This document shows positions 8,686 to 17,098 of a DNA stretch of 64,000 bases, piece by piece. Location: NCBI RefSeq assembly GCF_010500815.1, contig NZ_JAAAMG010000001.1:372001-436000 (forward strand). Direction: 5' to 3'. Source of the DNA: Jiella pacifica. GTDB lineage: Bacteria > Pseudomonadota > Alphaproteobacteria > Rhizobiales > Rhizobiaceae. Position numbers and translations under genes: made by a program. The stretch's first letter is position 1, and every line of letters begins with the position of its first letter. Below the pieces are notes generated by a model. That model did no database searches. It was given only the letters and a program-made list of their open reading frames with translations, and had not been told where the DNA came from.

Positions 8686-9954
8686 CTATGGGCTTTCCGA
8701 CTTGATATTTTTCCCCGCGTTCAGGAACATTGGGAAGAAGCTGCGCTGGTTCTTCAGCTTTATGATGTCGCTGACCGCGATAGTGTTGGCCTTGCGGCGT
8801 TCACCACCCGCTGGTGTAATCACCTGAAGGTCCGGGTTCTCGATGATCGCCGCATGAACGTCGTCCGCGTGCGCCGGGGTGACGTTGTAGATGCCTTCAT
8901 AGAACTCCATCACTGATATTGCGTTGCCCGCCTCGGTCACGAGACGTGGTATGTCGTCGAGCAATTGAGTCTTCGCCGATGCCCGACCGCTGTCATCGAA
9001 GAGATACAGCATCCCCTCGCCGTGTCGGGGATCGTAGGAAAGCATGTTGAGGCCGGGCCTGCCGACGTGCGCCTGCAAGCTCGCATTGTCGTGCAGGATG
9101 TTGTTGTAGACCTGACGCGCTCGATAGGCGTTGGCGAAGTGGATAAGCCAGTATCGCCAGCCGCCGGGATTGTTGATCGAGAACGGGCTAACATACGGAG
9201 CGCAAAGGCGGAAGGCGTCGAAGACGATCTTCTCGGCCGTGCCGAGCCAGTCCTTCCGGCTCATCAACCCGTCGAGAGCCTGCATGTCATTAGCCGGAAT
9301 GCCGAGGTGGTCGAGTTGCGCGCGCAGGCGCTCAGGCTCGTCTTTCTGTAGAAACGCCAGTAGCGACGTGATGACGAAGGTGTAGAAGATTTCCGCTGCG
9401 GGCCAGGAATGCATGATGTCGAGGATCGTGCCGCGTTCGACATGGCTATGGCCGCACTGGTCGAGGTTGAAGATTACGCTCCGATAGCGTCCCTGACCAA
9501 GCAGCCCTTTGATTTTCGGATAGGCGACCTCGAAGAAGTCATTGAGATACTCCACTTTTAGGTGAAGCTTTGGGCACGTCAGCGCGATATCGGCCTGCAT
9601 AGGGGCGACATGCCTTTTCAGTAGCTCGACCGCGTCGCGGCTGGCATCGTTGAAGACGAGCAAGCACTCGACCTCGATCGCGCCAAGCCCCTGAACAACC
9701 CGTTGCGTATTTACGGCTTCAACCGCGCGCTTCAGTTCCTCAAAGAAGATCAGTGGCGAGCCAGCCGTCCCGCATTGATAGCGACCTCCACCGGCAAAGC
9801 CATCGACGATAGCGAGCCGAAACCGTTCCTGTTGCGGCAGCTTGCAGCGGACGGTGAGATAGTCGAACAGATATTCGCGAAGGATTTTGTGCTTCCGGCG
9901 CGAATGTTCTTCGAGGACGGCACCGTCCACCCACTCATATCGCTTCTCGACCAC
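8686..9954 (-). CDS. tcmP: Three-Cys-motif partner protein TcmP
   Basis: A 422-residue protein of the TcmP family, defined by being encoded beside a three-Cys-motif (Gp37/Gp68, DUF5131) protein, exactly as here. Features are the N-terminal segment HSRRKHKILREYL and IVDGFAGGGRY around residues 50-58, which resembles a Rossmann/methyltransferase-type glycine loop, followed by VIFNLDQCGHSHV in the middle. The molecular function is unknown. The start is a GTG at 9954 with a good GGGGAGG site 4 nt upstream, 25 bp after the stop of the three-Cys gene, so the two genes form an operon. Confidence 0.85.
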   Translation of the reverse strand: MVEKRYEWVDGAVLEEHSRRKHKILREYLFDYLTVRCKLPQQERFRLAIVDGFAGGGRYQCGTAGSPLIFFEELKRAVEAVNTQRVVQGLGAIEVECLLVFNDASRDAVELLKRHVAPMQADIALTCPKLHLKVEYLNDFFEVAYPKIKGLLGQGRYRSVIFNLDQCGHSHVERGTILDIMHSWPAAEIFYTFVITSLLAFLQKDEPERLRAQLDHLGIPANDMQALDGLMSRKDWLGTAEKIVFDAFRLCAPYVSPFSINNPGGWRYWLIHFANAYRARQVYNNILHDNASLQAHVGRPGLNMLSYDPRHGEGMLYLFDDSGRASAKTQLLDDIPRLVTEAGNAISVMEFYEGIYNVTPAHADDVHAAIIENPDLQVITPAGGERRKANTIAVSDIIKLKNQRSFFPMFLNAGKNIKSESP

Positions 9955-9979
9955 ACTGCCTCCCCTGTTCCCGTCTCCG

Positions 9980-10762
9980 TTACGCGACAGCGTGCATCAC
10001 GGCCGGCATTTCATCCCAGGTCTGCCCACGATACTCGCGGCCGTTCGCCTTCTTCGAGCGCTTCTTGTTGTCCTTGCCCCACGTCCCCCATTGTTTGAAG
10101 AAGAATGCGGTACCTGCCGAGAGGCATCGAGCATGGATTTCGTCGATCCATTCCTCGCGGATCGGACGGGCGGACTTGCCGCTTTCGCCGCCGACGATCG
10201 CCCAGTGGATGCCGCTGAGATCGACGGCACCGACCGCTCCAATCAGCGGCTCGAACGAGATGAAGCGGATCGCGGCGGGCGCTCTGCGCAGATGGTCGAT
10301 GCGATCCACGACATCGGCGTCCTCAATGCTGGTGCCGAGCCAGACGTTGGGCAGGACTTCCTCGATCTGGCCGCCAACAAGTTCGGCCATGCGTTCAGGC
10401 CGCTTGGTGAGAATCTGATAATTGTGCCGCGGCGTGTCGCGCATCACCTGCCAGACATCGAGGATGAAGGCGTCGCTCACCCGTTCATGAAACAGATCGC
10501 TCATCGAATTGACGAAGATCTTGCGTGGCTTACGCCAGCGATGTGGGATCGACAGCGCGTCGCGGTCTTCGCGCACCACGCCGTTCCAGACGGTTCGCTT
10601 GCCGGTCTTGCGCGTTAAACCGACATATTTGTCGACGCCCATCGCTTCGAGTCGCTTCGCCATCTCCATCGCATAGCAATGCGTACAGCCGGCGGTGACT
10701 ATCGAACATCCCGCGACAGGATTCCAGGTGGAGTCGGTCCACTCGATCTGGGTTTCAGCCAT
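9980..10762 (-). CDS. Three-Cys-motif protein, phage Gp37/Gp68 family (DUF5131)
   Basis: A 260-residue member of the Gp37/Gp68 family found in phages and mobile islands. The three cysteines that name the pair are in the radical-SAM-like N-terminal motif: C19 in NPVAGC, and C26 and C29 in GCTHCYAMEMAKR. Other family signatures are FVNSMSDLFHERV, YQILTKRPERM, WLGTSIEDADVVDRI and a C-terminal GGESG followed by FFKQWG. The spacing CX6CXXC differs from classical CX3CX2C radical-SAM enzymes, so Fe-S chemistry is likely but unproven. It is the first gene of the island operon, followed by tcmP. Confidence 0.88.
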   Translation of the reverse strand: MAETQIEWTDSTWNPVAGCSIVTAGCTHCYAMEMAKRLEAMGVDKYVGLTRKTGKRTVWNGVVREDRDALSIPHRWRKPRKIFVNSMSDLFHERVSDAFILDVWQVMRDTPRHNYQILTKRPERMAELVGGQIEEVLPNVWLGTSIEDADVVDRIDHLRRAPAAIRFISFEPLIGAVGAVDLSGIHWAIVGGESGKSARPIREEWIDEIHARCLSAGTAFFFKQWGTWGKDNKKRSKKANGREYRGQTWDEMPAVMHAVA

Positions 10763-10943
10763 ATCGCCCTCCCGAGCGTTGCCGAGCCGTTTTCCACATC
10801 AGACCGCCCTACGCAGCGGATTCATGAACGGAAGCCAGGCAAATTCCTTAGTGTAGACGTAGCGCTCACTCGGATCTGGCGCGGCTCGTCGAAAGAGATT
10901 CGACGCAATACTGCATGTCCGTTTAATTAACCGTTTTCTCTGG

Positions 10944-10960
10944 AAGCGGACAGTCCGCTT
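10944..10960. promoter_or_regulatory. Perfect palindrome AAGCGGAC-A-GTCCGCTT
   Basis: Two perfect 8-bp arms around a single A, about 180 bp upstream of the three-Cys gene start. The size and symmetry suit a dimeric repressor operator for the island. No regulator gene is adjacent, so its reader is unknown. Confidence 0.4.
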
Positions 10961-11323
10961 TCGGCCCATCACAGCCGCAAAAAAATCGCTTCCGAAAAAA
11001 GATATCCCCACCCCCTCGCGCCGCCCGTATCATCCCCCGACCGCCGGCCCACGGAACGGGCACGAATGATCACCGGGATCGTTCGGGGGCCGGCGGGCGG
11101 TGTCCGCGGCGGCGCGCTCTTCCGGAGGGTGGCCGTCCCGGACGGTTGCGAGGCGCCGCTGGCCCCTCCTCGACTATGCGGGGGGTGCGGATCGGTCCGC
11201 TTGACTGGGGGCACCTGGGAAGCGCCAGCCGCCATCGTGACGACCCGTCCCCGCCGCGGCAGCGTCGGGGTCGCCGAAAAGGCAGCGGGCCGGGGCGATG
11301 TATCGGAACCGTCAAGCACCGCG

Positions 11324-11384
11324 CGGGATGCCGGAGGCGGACCGTAGACTATCAAAGTTCGGAGGGTCTGCCTCCGGCATCCCG
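11324..11384. repeat. 18-bp imperfect inverted repeat with 25-nt spacer
   Basis: CGGGATGCCGGAGGCGGA at 11324-11341 pairs with TCTGCCTCCGGCATCCCG at 11367-11384 with one G-T/G-U type mismatch. It lies 180 bp beyond the end of the TRAP large permease gene, so a transcript of that operon would fold here. There is no T-run, so a simple terminator is not supported. Confidence 0.45.
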
Positions 11385-11566
11385 TCGCCCGCCGCGTCGA
11401 GCGGGCGAAATGACGCTTCCTCCCCTTGCGGCGCATGCGCCGGCGAGGCCGCCGCCGCGCGCCCCGGCCTTGGAAGGCGCTTGGCCCGCTTGCGACCGAC
11501 AGGCTGCTTTCGGCCGACGCCCTTGCGTCCCGCTGGCTGAAACGCGGCAGCTGCACCGACGCCGCC

Positions 11567-12922
11567 CTACCCATACATCAGCCGCGGCAGCCACGTGATG
11601 ATCTGCGGAAACACCATGCAGAGGACCAGCCCGATCAGCTGGATCATCAGGAACGGGATCGCCGCCTTGAAGATGCGGGTCATCGGGATTTCCGGCGGGG
11701 CGACGCCGCGCAGGTAGAAGAGCGCGTAGCCGAAGGGCGGCGACAGGAAGCTCATCTGCATGTTGACGAGATAGAGGACGCCGAACCACAGGACGAGATC
11801 GTCGCCGCTGTCGAGGCCGAAGGCGGCGGCGCCGAGGCCCTTGATGATCGGCACGAAGATCGGCACGCAGAGGAGGAGGATGCCGACCCAGTCGAGGAAC
11901 ATGCCGAGGAAGATCAGGATCAGCTGCATGAAGATCAGGATGCCCCAGGGCCCGAGGCCCATGCCCTGCATGGCGCCGGCGACGAATTGCTGGCCGCCTT
12001 CCAGCACATAGAGGCCGACGAAGATCGTCGCGCCGAACATGATCCAGATGACCATGGCGGTCGCCTTCAGCGTCGTCAGACACGCGCCCTGGACCGTCGG
12101 CCAGTCGAGCTTGCGATGGATCGCCGCGACGATGAAGGCGCCGAAGGTGCCGATGCCGGCCGCTTCCACCGGCGTCGCGACGCCGGAAAAGATGACGCCG
12201 AGAACGACGACGATGAGGGCGATCGGCGCCGACATCTTCGACAAGACCCGGACCTTCTCGCGGAACGAAATGCGCTCTTCCAGCGGGGCCGGGGGCCCGA
12301 GGCTCGGATCGATGTAGCAGCGCACGACGACATAGAGGATGTAGAGGCCGGACAGGAGGAGGCCCGGAAGCACCGCGCCGATGAACAGTTCGCCCACCGA
12401 CTGTTCGGCGACGACGGCATAGATGATGGCGAGGATCGACGGCGGAATCAGGATGCCGAGCGTGCCGCCGGCCATGATCGAGCCCATGGCGATCTCGGGA
12501 TTGTAGTGGCGCTTCAGCATGGCGGGGAGCGCGATGATGCCCATGGTGACCACCGCCGCGCCGATGACGCCGACCATCGCGGCGAGGATCGTCGAGGCGA
12601 TGATGGTCGCGGCGGCAAGGCCGCCCTTCACGCCGCCGAGCACCTTGTAGATGACGTCGAACATGTCGTTGATGATGCCCGCCCGTTCCAGCATCGCCGC
12701 CATGAAGATGAACAGCGGAATGGCCGAGAGCTGGTAGTTGGTCATCAGCGGGAAGATGCGCGACGGCACGATGTTCAGCGTCTGCCAGTCGCCGAGGATG
12801 AAGAGGAACACACAGGCGAGGCCGCCGGTGACGAAGGCGAGCGGCAGGCCGGCCATCAGGAGCAAGAGCAGGCTGCCGAACATGATCAGCGTCAGCCAGC
12901 CGATGTCGATTTCGAGACCCAT
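11567..12922 (-). CDS. dctM: TRAP transporter large permease (DctM)
   Basis: A 451-residue inner-membrane protein with about 12 hydrophobic helices, the large (M) subunit of a tripartite ATP-independent periplasmic transporter that drives uptake with the Na+ gradient. Family motifs visible are GLPLAFVTGG near the N-terminus, GAAVVTMGIIALPAMLKRHYN, SIMAGGTLGILIPPSI and FLSPPFGYALFYLRG near the C-terminus. It follows the small permease gene by 3 bp and is the last gene of the P-Q-M operon. Substrate follows the binding protein and cannot be fixed; organic acids are usual. Confidence 0.95.
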   Translation of the reverse strand: MGLEIDIGWLTLIMFGSLLLLLMAGLPLAFVTGGLACVFLFILGDWQTLNIVPSRIFPLMTNYQLSAIPLFIFMAAMLERAGIINDMFDVIYKVLGGVKGGLAAATIIASTILAAMVGVIGAAVVTMGIIALPAMLKRHYNPEIAMGSIMAGGTLGILIPPSILAIIYAVVAEQSVGELFIGAVLPGLLLSGLYILYVVVRCYIDPSLGPPAPLEERISFREKVRVLSKMSAPIALIVVVLGVIFSGVATPVEAAGIGTFGAFIVAAIHRKLDWPTVQGACLTTLKATAMVIWIMFGATIFVGLYVLEGGQQFVAGAMQGMGLGPWGILIFMQLILIFLGMFLDWVGILLLCVPIFVPIIKGLGAAAFGLDSGDDLVLWFGVLYLVNMQMSFLSPPFGYALFYLRGVAPPEIPMTRIFKAAIPFLMIQLIGLVLCMVFPQIITWLPRLMYG

Positions 12923-12925
12923 GGC

Positions 12926-14170
12926 TCAGGCCTTTCCGCTGGAGGGGCCGGGGGTGCCGGGCACCCCGCTTGCGAGGGTTCGAAAGTCCTGTGCGAGCTT
13001 GGCGACCCCCTGCAGGACGAGGAGGAGGGCGCCGACGACGATCGCCCATTTGAACGGCCAGTAGGCGAGCTGCCAGTCGGTGAAGGAGACCTCGCTCACC
13101 CGCGTCGCGTCGGCCGCGAAGATCCAGCCGGTGACGAGGAGCACGCCGGCGAAGATGAAGAAGAACACCGAGGTGAGGATGTCGGCCAGCGCCTTCCTGC
13201 GAGGCGACAGTGGGGCGTAGAAGATGTCGACCCGCACATGGCTTTCCGTCAGCATCGCATAGGCGCCCATGATCAGGTACTGCATCCCGAACATCAGATA
13301 CATTCCCTCATGGGCCCAGTTGGTCGGCGAGTTGAAGACGTACCTCGCGACGACTTCGTAGTAGTAGACGAAGACGGCGATCACAGCCCAATAGGAGACG
13401 AATTCGCCGGAATAGAAGGACAGGCGGTCGATCCACCCGGTCCAGCCGGAGGAGACGTTGGCCCTGTCCTTGACGAATTCGCCCGAGAGCTTTGCCAGCG
13501 GCTCCTCGTCCGTCCGGTCCGCCGAATGGAGATCCCGGTTTGCCCGGCGCACGAGGAAGGGCAAGAGCACCGCGTCGAGCGCCACGAGGGCGAGGATCAG
13601 GAGGAAGGTGACGAAGGCAACGGTTTCCCAAAAAGCCCGGTCCGCGCCGGCAGTGTCGGCGATTGCCTGCTGCTCCAGAAGATCGCTGCGGGAGGCTTCG
13701 AGCCTCTGGCGCGAGCTTTCAAGCCGGCGCTCCTCGCGCTGCAGCCGCCTTTCGGCGGCGCGCTTGGTGAAGGAGCCTTCCTCGGCCGCTTCGATCTCGC
13801 TCCGCAGGGCGGCGAGTGTCTGGTCCGCCTCGGCGAGGCGCGGCTCCTCGCGCTCGATCGTTCCCTTGGAGACGCGCACGATGTTCGCCGCGTCGGAATA
13901 GGCGGACCTCGCGTCGCGCTGATGGGCGTTGGCAAAGAGGATGACGAAGAACAGGGGCAGGAACAACAGGCCCCACCAGATGCTCTTCAGATAGAACCGG
14001 TGCAGGCCCAGCATGCCGCCGGTGACCAGCACGAAATAGGCGAGCGGCAGGGAATAGAGCCGCGGTCCGTCGCTTCGCCCGCGCCGTGCCAAGACCATGG
14101 CCACGACGGGAAAGACGACGAGCATCGCCCAGTACAGCCAGTGCGGCAGTACGAAGGTCAAACTCGGCAT
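12926..14170 (-). CDS. dctQ: TRAP transporter small permease (DctQ) fused to TM2-like domain and coiled coil
   Basis: At 414 residues this is more than twice the usual DctQ length. The C-terminal 180 residues are an ordinary DctQ domain with four helices, from SFYSGEFVSYWAV through YVFNSPTNWAHEGMYLMFG to the last helix near residue 390. The N-terminal part has two to three helices with the TM2-like signature GMLGLHRFYLKSIWWG (residues 51-66), then an Ala/Glu/Arg-rich predicted coiled coil (about residues 85-175) and another helix. The frame is continuous, so the fusion appears genuine. What the extra module does is unknown. It lies between the binding protein gene and the large permease gene. 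Confidence 0.88.
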   Translation of the reverse strand: MPSLTFVLPHWLYWAMLVVFPVVAMVLARRGRSDGPRLYSLPLAYFVLVTGGMLGLHRFYLKSIWWGLLFLPLFFVILFANAHQRDARSAYSDAANIVRVSKGTIEREEPRLAEADQTLAALRSEIEAAEEGSFTKRAAERRLQREERRLESSRQRLEASRSDLLEQQAIADTAGADRAFWETVAFVTFLLILALVALDAVLLPFLVRRANRDLHSADRTDEEPLAKLSGEFVKDRANVSSGWTGWIDRLSFYSGEFVSYWAVIAVFVYYYEVVARYVFNSPTNWAHEGMYLMFGMQYLIMGAYAMLTESHVRVDIFYAPLSPRRKALADILTSVFFFIFAGVLLVTGWIFAADATRVSEVSFTDWQLAYWPFKWAIVVGALLLVLQGVAKLAQDFRTLASGVPGTPGPSSGKA

Positions 14171-14243
14171 GGTGCTGGGTCCTGATACGGGAAGTGGGTT
14201 GCGGTGAATGGCGTGAAGGCGCGCCGGCGATGCGCGCCGGCGT

Positions 14244-14280
14244 GATCCGGTCGGGCGGCCGGTGGCCGCCTTTCCGGATC
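14244..14280 (-). promoter_or_regulatory. Stem-loop between TRAP binding-protein and permease genes
   Basis: GATCCGG (14244-14250) pairs with CCGGATC (14274-14280) and an inner GGCGGCC/GGCCGCC helix closes the structure. It lies 46 bp after the binding-protein stop codon in the operon direction. Such hairpins protect the upstream message and lower downstream expression in other transporter operons. Just beside it is a tandem GCGCGCCGGC repeat (14219-14242). Confidence 0.55.
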
Positions 14281-14325
14281 ATGCGCCGAGCCGGCGCGCA
14301 TTTTTTGCTGAGGGAGGCGCAGCGC

Positions 14326-15438
14326 TCAGAGGTTGGTCAGTTCCAGCCCCTCGAGCAGATCCGGTTCGACGTAGCCGAGCGAGCCGGACTGCATGTAGTC
14401 GAGCTGGATCTGGAAGATCCGCGCCGCGTTCTTGTCCTTGTTCGCCCAGTTGAACCAGATCGGCACCGCGACCTCGGTCATCAGCGCGACGTCGTCCTGG
14501 GTGAGGCGGGTGACCTCGGTGCCGTCGTCGGCGAACTTCTTCCAGGCTTCCTGATTGGCCTTCTGGATCGCCGCATGATGCATGTCGGAATAGGCATGGG
14601 TCTCCATCTCGACGAACTGCTTCATTTCATCGGGAAGCGCGTTCCAGGCGTTGATGCCGACGGTGAGATCCATCAGGTCGACCGGCTGATAGAGCGACAT
14701 GAAGCCCGGAGGGCCCATGGAGATGTATTTCGTCACCTGGCTGAAGCCGAGCGCGTAGTTCACGGCCGGGCCGGTATAGTCGGCGACGTCGATGGTGCCC
14801 TTTTCCAGCGCCGGAAAGATCTCCGAGCCGGGCAGAACGGTGGTCTTGGCGCCGAGCGCCTGGAACACCTCGGCGACCATGCCGCCGGGCAGGCGCATCT
14901 TGCGGTCGCGGAAGTCGTCGATGGAGCGGATCGGCACCTTGGAGTGGATCAGGTTGGCGTCGTGCTGGATCGGGCCGACGAAATACATGCCCTGCGCGGC
15001 ATAGAGCTCGCGGGCGATCTCGAGGCCGCCGAGGCCGTAGTAGAAGGTGTCGAACTCGTGCGGATTGCGCAGGCCGAGCGGATACGAGGTGAGGAACACC
15101 GCGGCGGGGATGATCCCCTGGGCATAGATCGTGAACGGGTTCACCGCCTCCAGCACACCGTTCTTCACCGCGTCGAAGAGCTGGAAATCGCCGACGACGT
15201 CATTGGCGCCGAAGGGGGTGAATTCCAGCTCGCCGCCGGTCTTTTCCTTGATCGAGGCGCACCACTCCTTGAAGGTCTGGAGGCCGATGCCGCCCGGCCA
15301 CGAAGTCTGCACCCGCCATGTCGTCGTCTGGCCTTGCGCCCGGGCGACGTGCGGTGCGGCCAGCGTTGCCGCAACTGTTCCTCCGGCAAGCACAGAGCGC
15401 CCGAGAAACGCTCTGCGATCAATACGTTGATTGCTCAA
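14326..15438 (-). CDS. dctP: TRAP transporter substrate-binding protein (DctP family)
   Basis: Periplasmic binding protein of about 370 residues. It starts with a twin-arginine signal (DRRAFLGRSVLAGG...ARA), so it is probably exported folded by Tat. The mature part has the DctP pattern WPGGIGLQTFKEWCASIKEKTGG and LPGSEIFPALEKGTIDV. It is closest in style to binding proteins for 2-oxo acids or lactate rather than C4-dicarboxylates, but that is a weak inference. The start is set at TTG 15438 because GGGAGG lies 5 nt upstream; an ATG at 15489 would add 17 residues ahead of the Tat signal and has no such site. First gene of the P-Q-M operon. Confidence 0.93.
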   Translation of the reverse strand: MSNQRIDRRAFLGRSVLAGGTVAATLAAPHVARAQGQTTTWRVQTSWPGGIGLQTFKEWCASIKEKTGGELEFTPFGANDVVGDFQLFDAVKNGVLEAVNPFTIYAQGIIPAAVFLTSYPLGLRNPHEFDTFYYGLGGLEIARELYAAQGMYFVGPIQHDANLIHSKVPIRSIDDFRDRKMRLPGGMVAEVFQALGAKTTVLPGSEIFPALEKGTIDVADYTGPAVNYALGFSQVTKYISMGPPGFMSLYQPVDLMDLTVGINAWNALPDEMKQFVEMETHAYSDMHHAAIQKANQEAWKKFADDGTEVTRLTQDDVALMTEVAVPIWFNWANKDKNAARIFQIQLDYMQSGSLGYVEPDLLEGLELTNL

Positions 15439-15489
15439 GATCACCTCCCTTGGTCGCGTGACGAAGCAGTTTCCTCCCAGCTTCGTCAC

Positions 15490-15727
15490 CGATCTCTGCA
15501 GAGTAGGGGCAGAGCGCGCGGCAAGGCAACAGCAATTCGACTATCGTCCCATCGAAGAAGCGGCGATGAATGATCACTTGAACTGACTGTTGTTGATGAT
15601 CGTGCGCCGAAATTTAGCAATTGATCAGTGCTATTGCGCTGCGGCATGTCGTTGATTTCGCGGCAGGGTCGCGCCGGCGCGGTGATCTTCTCAAGTCCGG
15701 GCGCTGCGCCTTTCCGCCAGCGGGATC
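15490..15727. other. Promoter region of the TRAP operon
   Basis: No gene seen. AT-richer than its flanks between 15560 and 15640. It carries two TGATCA palindromes 51 bp apart (15571-15576 and 15622-15627), which could be parts of operators. The right end merges into the terminator of the BMP gene. Confidence 0.35.
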
Positions 15728-15762
15728 AAAAAAAAGCGCCGCCCGGACGTCCGGCAGCGCTG
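15728..15762 (-). terminator. Strong intrinsic terminator for the BMP gene
   Basis: Read on the minus strand, AGCGCTGCCGGAC pairs with GTCCGGGCGGCGCT, almost continuous, and is followed directly by eight T residues. It lies about 115 bp downstream of the BMP-family gene and separates it from the TRAP operon. Confidence 0.85.
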
Positions 15763-15876
15763 TAGGGTTCTGACGTCAGTTCGGGCCCGGATCCTTGTCG
15801 GCCCCGCTCCACGCCGATGCAGACCTGCCCCGGAATGTTCCATGGGCAGGCGTGGCGGCGTTCTCGTCTGCCGATG

Positions 15877-16869
15877 TCAATACGGACAGCTGGAATCGGT
15901 CGTGAAGTCGTGGACCGTGATCTTGCCCGCGATGATGTCCTCCTTGGCCTTTTCGGCCGCCGCCTTCATCTCGTCGGTGATGAGATCCTTGTTGTGCTCG
16001 TCGATGGTGTAGCCGACGCCGTCTTCCTTGAGGCCGAGGGTGACGACACCGGATTCCCACTTGCCGTCCTTGGCGGCGGTGAAGGCGTCGTAGACGGCGG
16101 TGTCGACGCGCTTGACCATCGAGGTCAAAACGTGGCCCGGGAAGAGGGCATCCTGGTTGGAATCGACGCCGATGCCGTATTTGCCGGCGTCGGCCGCAGC
16201 CTGGAGCACGCCGATGCCGGTGCCGCCGGCGGCGTGGAAGATCACGTCGGCGCCCTTGTCGATCTGCGCCTTGGCAAGTTCGCCGCCGCGCACGGGATCG
16301 TTCCAGGCGGCGCCCGTCGAGCCGGTCATGTTCTCGTAGACGGTGGCGTCCTTGGAGACCGACTTGACGCCGCCCTTGTAGCCGCAGGAGAATTTCGAGA
16401 TCAGCGGAATGTCCATGCCGCCGACGAAGCCGACCTTGCCGTCCTCGGCCTTCATCGCGGCGAGGATGCCGACGAGATAGGAGCCTTCCTCTTCCTTGAA
16501 GAGGATCGAGCGGACGTTCGGCAGGTCGACGACGGAATCGATGATGGCGAACTGGGTGTCCGGATATTCCTTGGCGACGGCTTCGAGCGCCGCGGCCTGG
16601 GAGAAGCCGACCGAGACGATCGGGCTCGCCCCGTCGCGGGCGAAGCGGCGAAGTGCCTGTTCGCGCTGCGCGTCGTTGACGATCTCGAACTCGCGATACT
16701 CGGTGCCGGTCTCCTTCTTGAACTTCTCGGCGCCGTCATAGGCGCCCTCGTTGAAGGATTTGTCGAACTTTCCGCCGAGATCGTAGAGGATCGCCGGCTT
16801 GAAATCGGCAGCCAAGGCGGCCGTTGTGGAAAGGGCGGCTGCGAGAATTCCGGCCAGGACGTGTCTCAT
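15877..16869 (-). CDS. BMP/PnrA-family ABC transporter substrate-binding protein
   Basis: A 330-residue periplasmic binding protein of the Bmp/Med family, whose studied members bind purine nucleosides or related ligands. A Sec-type signal covers residues 1-20 (LAGILAAALSTTAALAA), then DFKPAILYDLGGKFDKSFNEGAYDG, the family N-terminal motif with the ligand-stacking region. Later patterns are FAIIDSVVDLPNV and GVDSNQDALFPG. The start ATG 16869 was chosen because it begins the signal peptide; an upstream in-frame ATG at 16926 would place 19 charged residues ahead of it. No ATPase or permease gene adjoins it and a strong terminator follows, so it is an orphan gene. Confidence 0.9.
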   Translation of the reverse strand: MRHVLAGILAAALSTTAALAADFKPAILYDLGGKFDKSFNEGAYDGAEKFKKETGTEYREFEIVNDAQREQALRRFARDGASPIVSVGFSQAAALEAVAKEYPDTQFAIIDSVVDLPNVRSILFKEEEGSYLVGILAAMKAEDGKVGFVGGMDIPLISKFSCGYKGGVKSVSKDATVYENMTGSTGAAWNDPVRGGELAKAQIDKGADVIFHAAGGTGIGVLQAAADAGKYGIGVDSNQDALFPGHVLTSMVKRVDTAVYDAFTAAKDGKWESGVVTLGLKEDGVGYTIDEHNKDLITDEMKAAAEKAKEDIIAGKITVHDFTTDSSCPY

Positions 16870-17098
16870 GGGTGTCAGGATCCCTGTTGGCGAAGAGGCT
16901 TCGGCGGTTCGTTTCCTGCGGGACATCGCGCGGCCGCCGCGTAAACGCGCGACGGGGCGAATACCCGCACCGATTTCAAGATTGGCACGGGTCGCGGCGA
17001 GAATGAAGCAAATTCAGAGGGATCGGTGAAGGCGGCGCGGGGGAAACGGCGATCTTGCCCGAACGAGCGACCGGATGCCCAATGCCGCCGCGCGCTGC

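Larger units (their letters stand above)
10763..11566. other. 800-bp intergenic region at the right edge of the island
   Basis: No convincing gene. It contains the island promoter side (10763-11000, visibly less GC-rich, with a TTTAATTAA block), a 17-bp palindrome (10944-10960) and a large inverted repeat (11324-11384). A 70-codon minus-strand frame at 10799-11011 ends in a plausible peptide (ERYVYTKEFAWLPFM) but has no recognised family. Confidence 0.4.

Noticed and set aside
7577-11000. Attachment-site direct repeats flanking the three-Cys/TcmP/HEPN island
   Set aside because: I looked for matching direct repeats and a tRNA or integrase at both edges and found none.
11426-14185. A 919-codon open frame on the plus strand opposite the TRAP permease genes
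   Set aside because: Same reason: shadow of dctM and dctQ, with highly charged repetitive composition and no domain.
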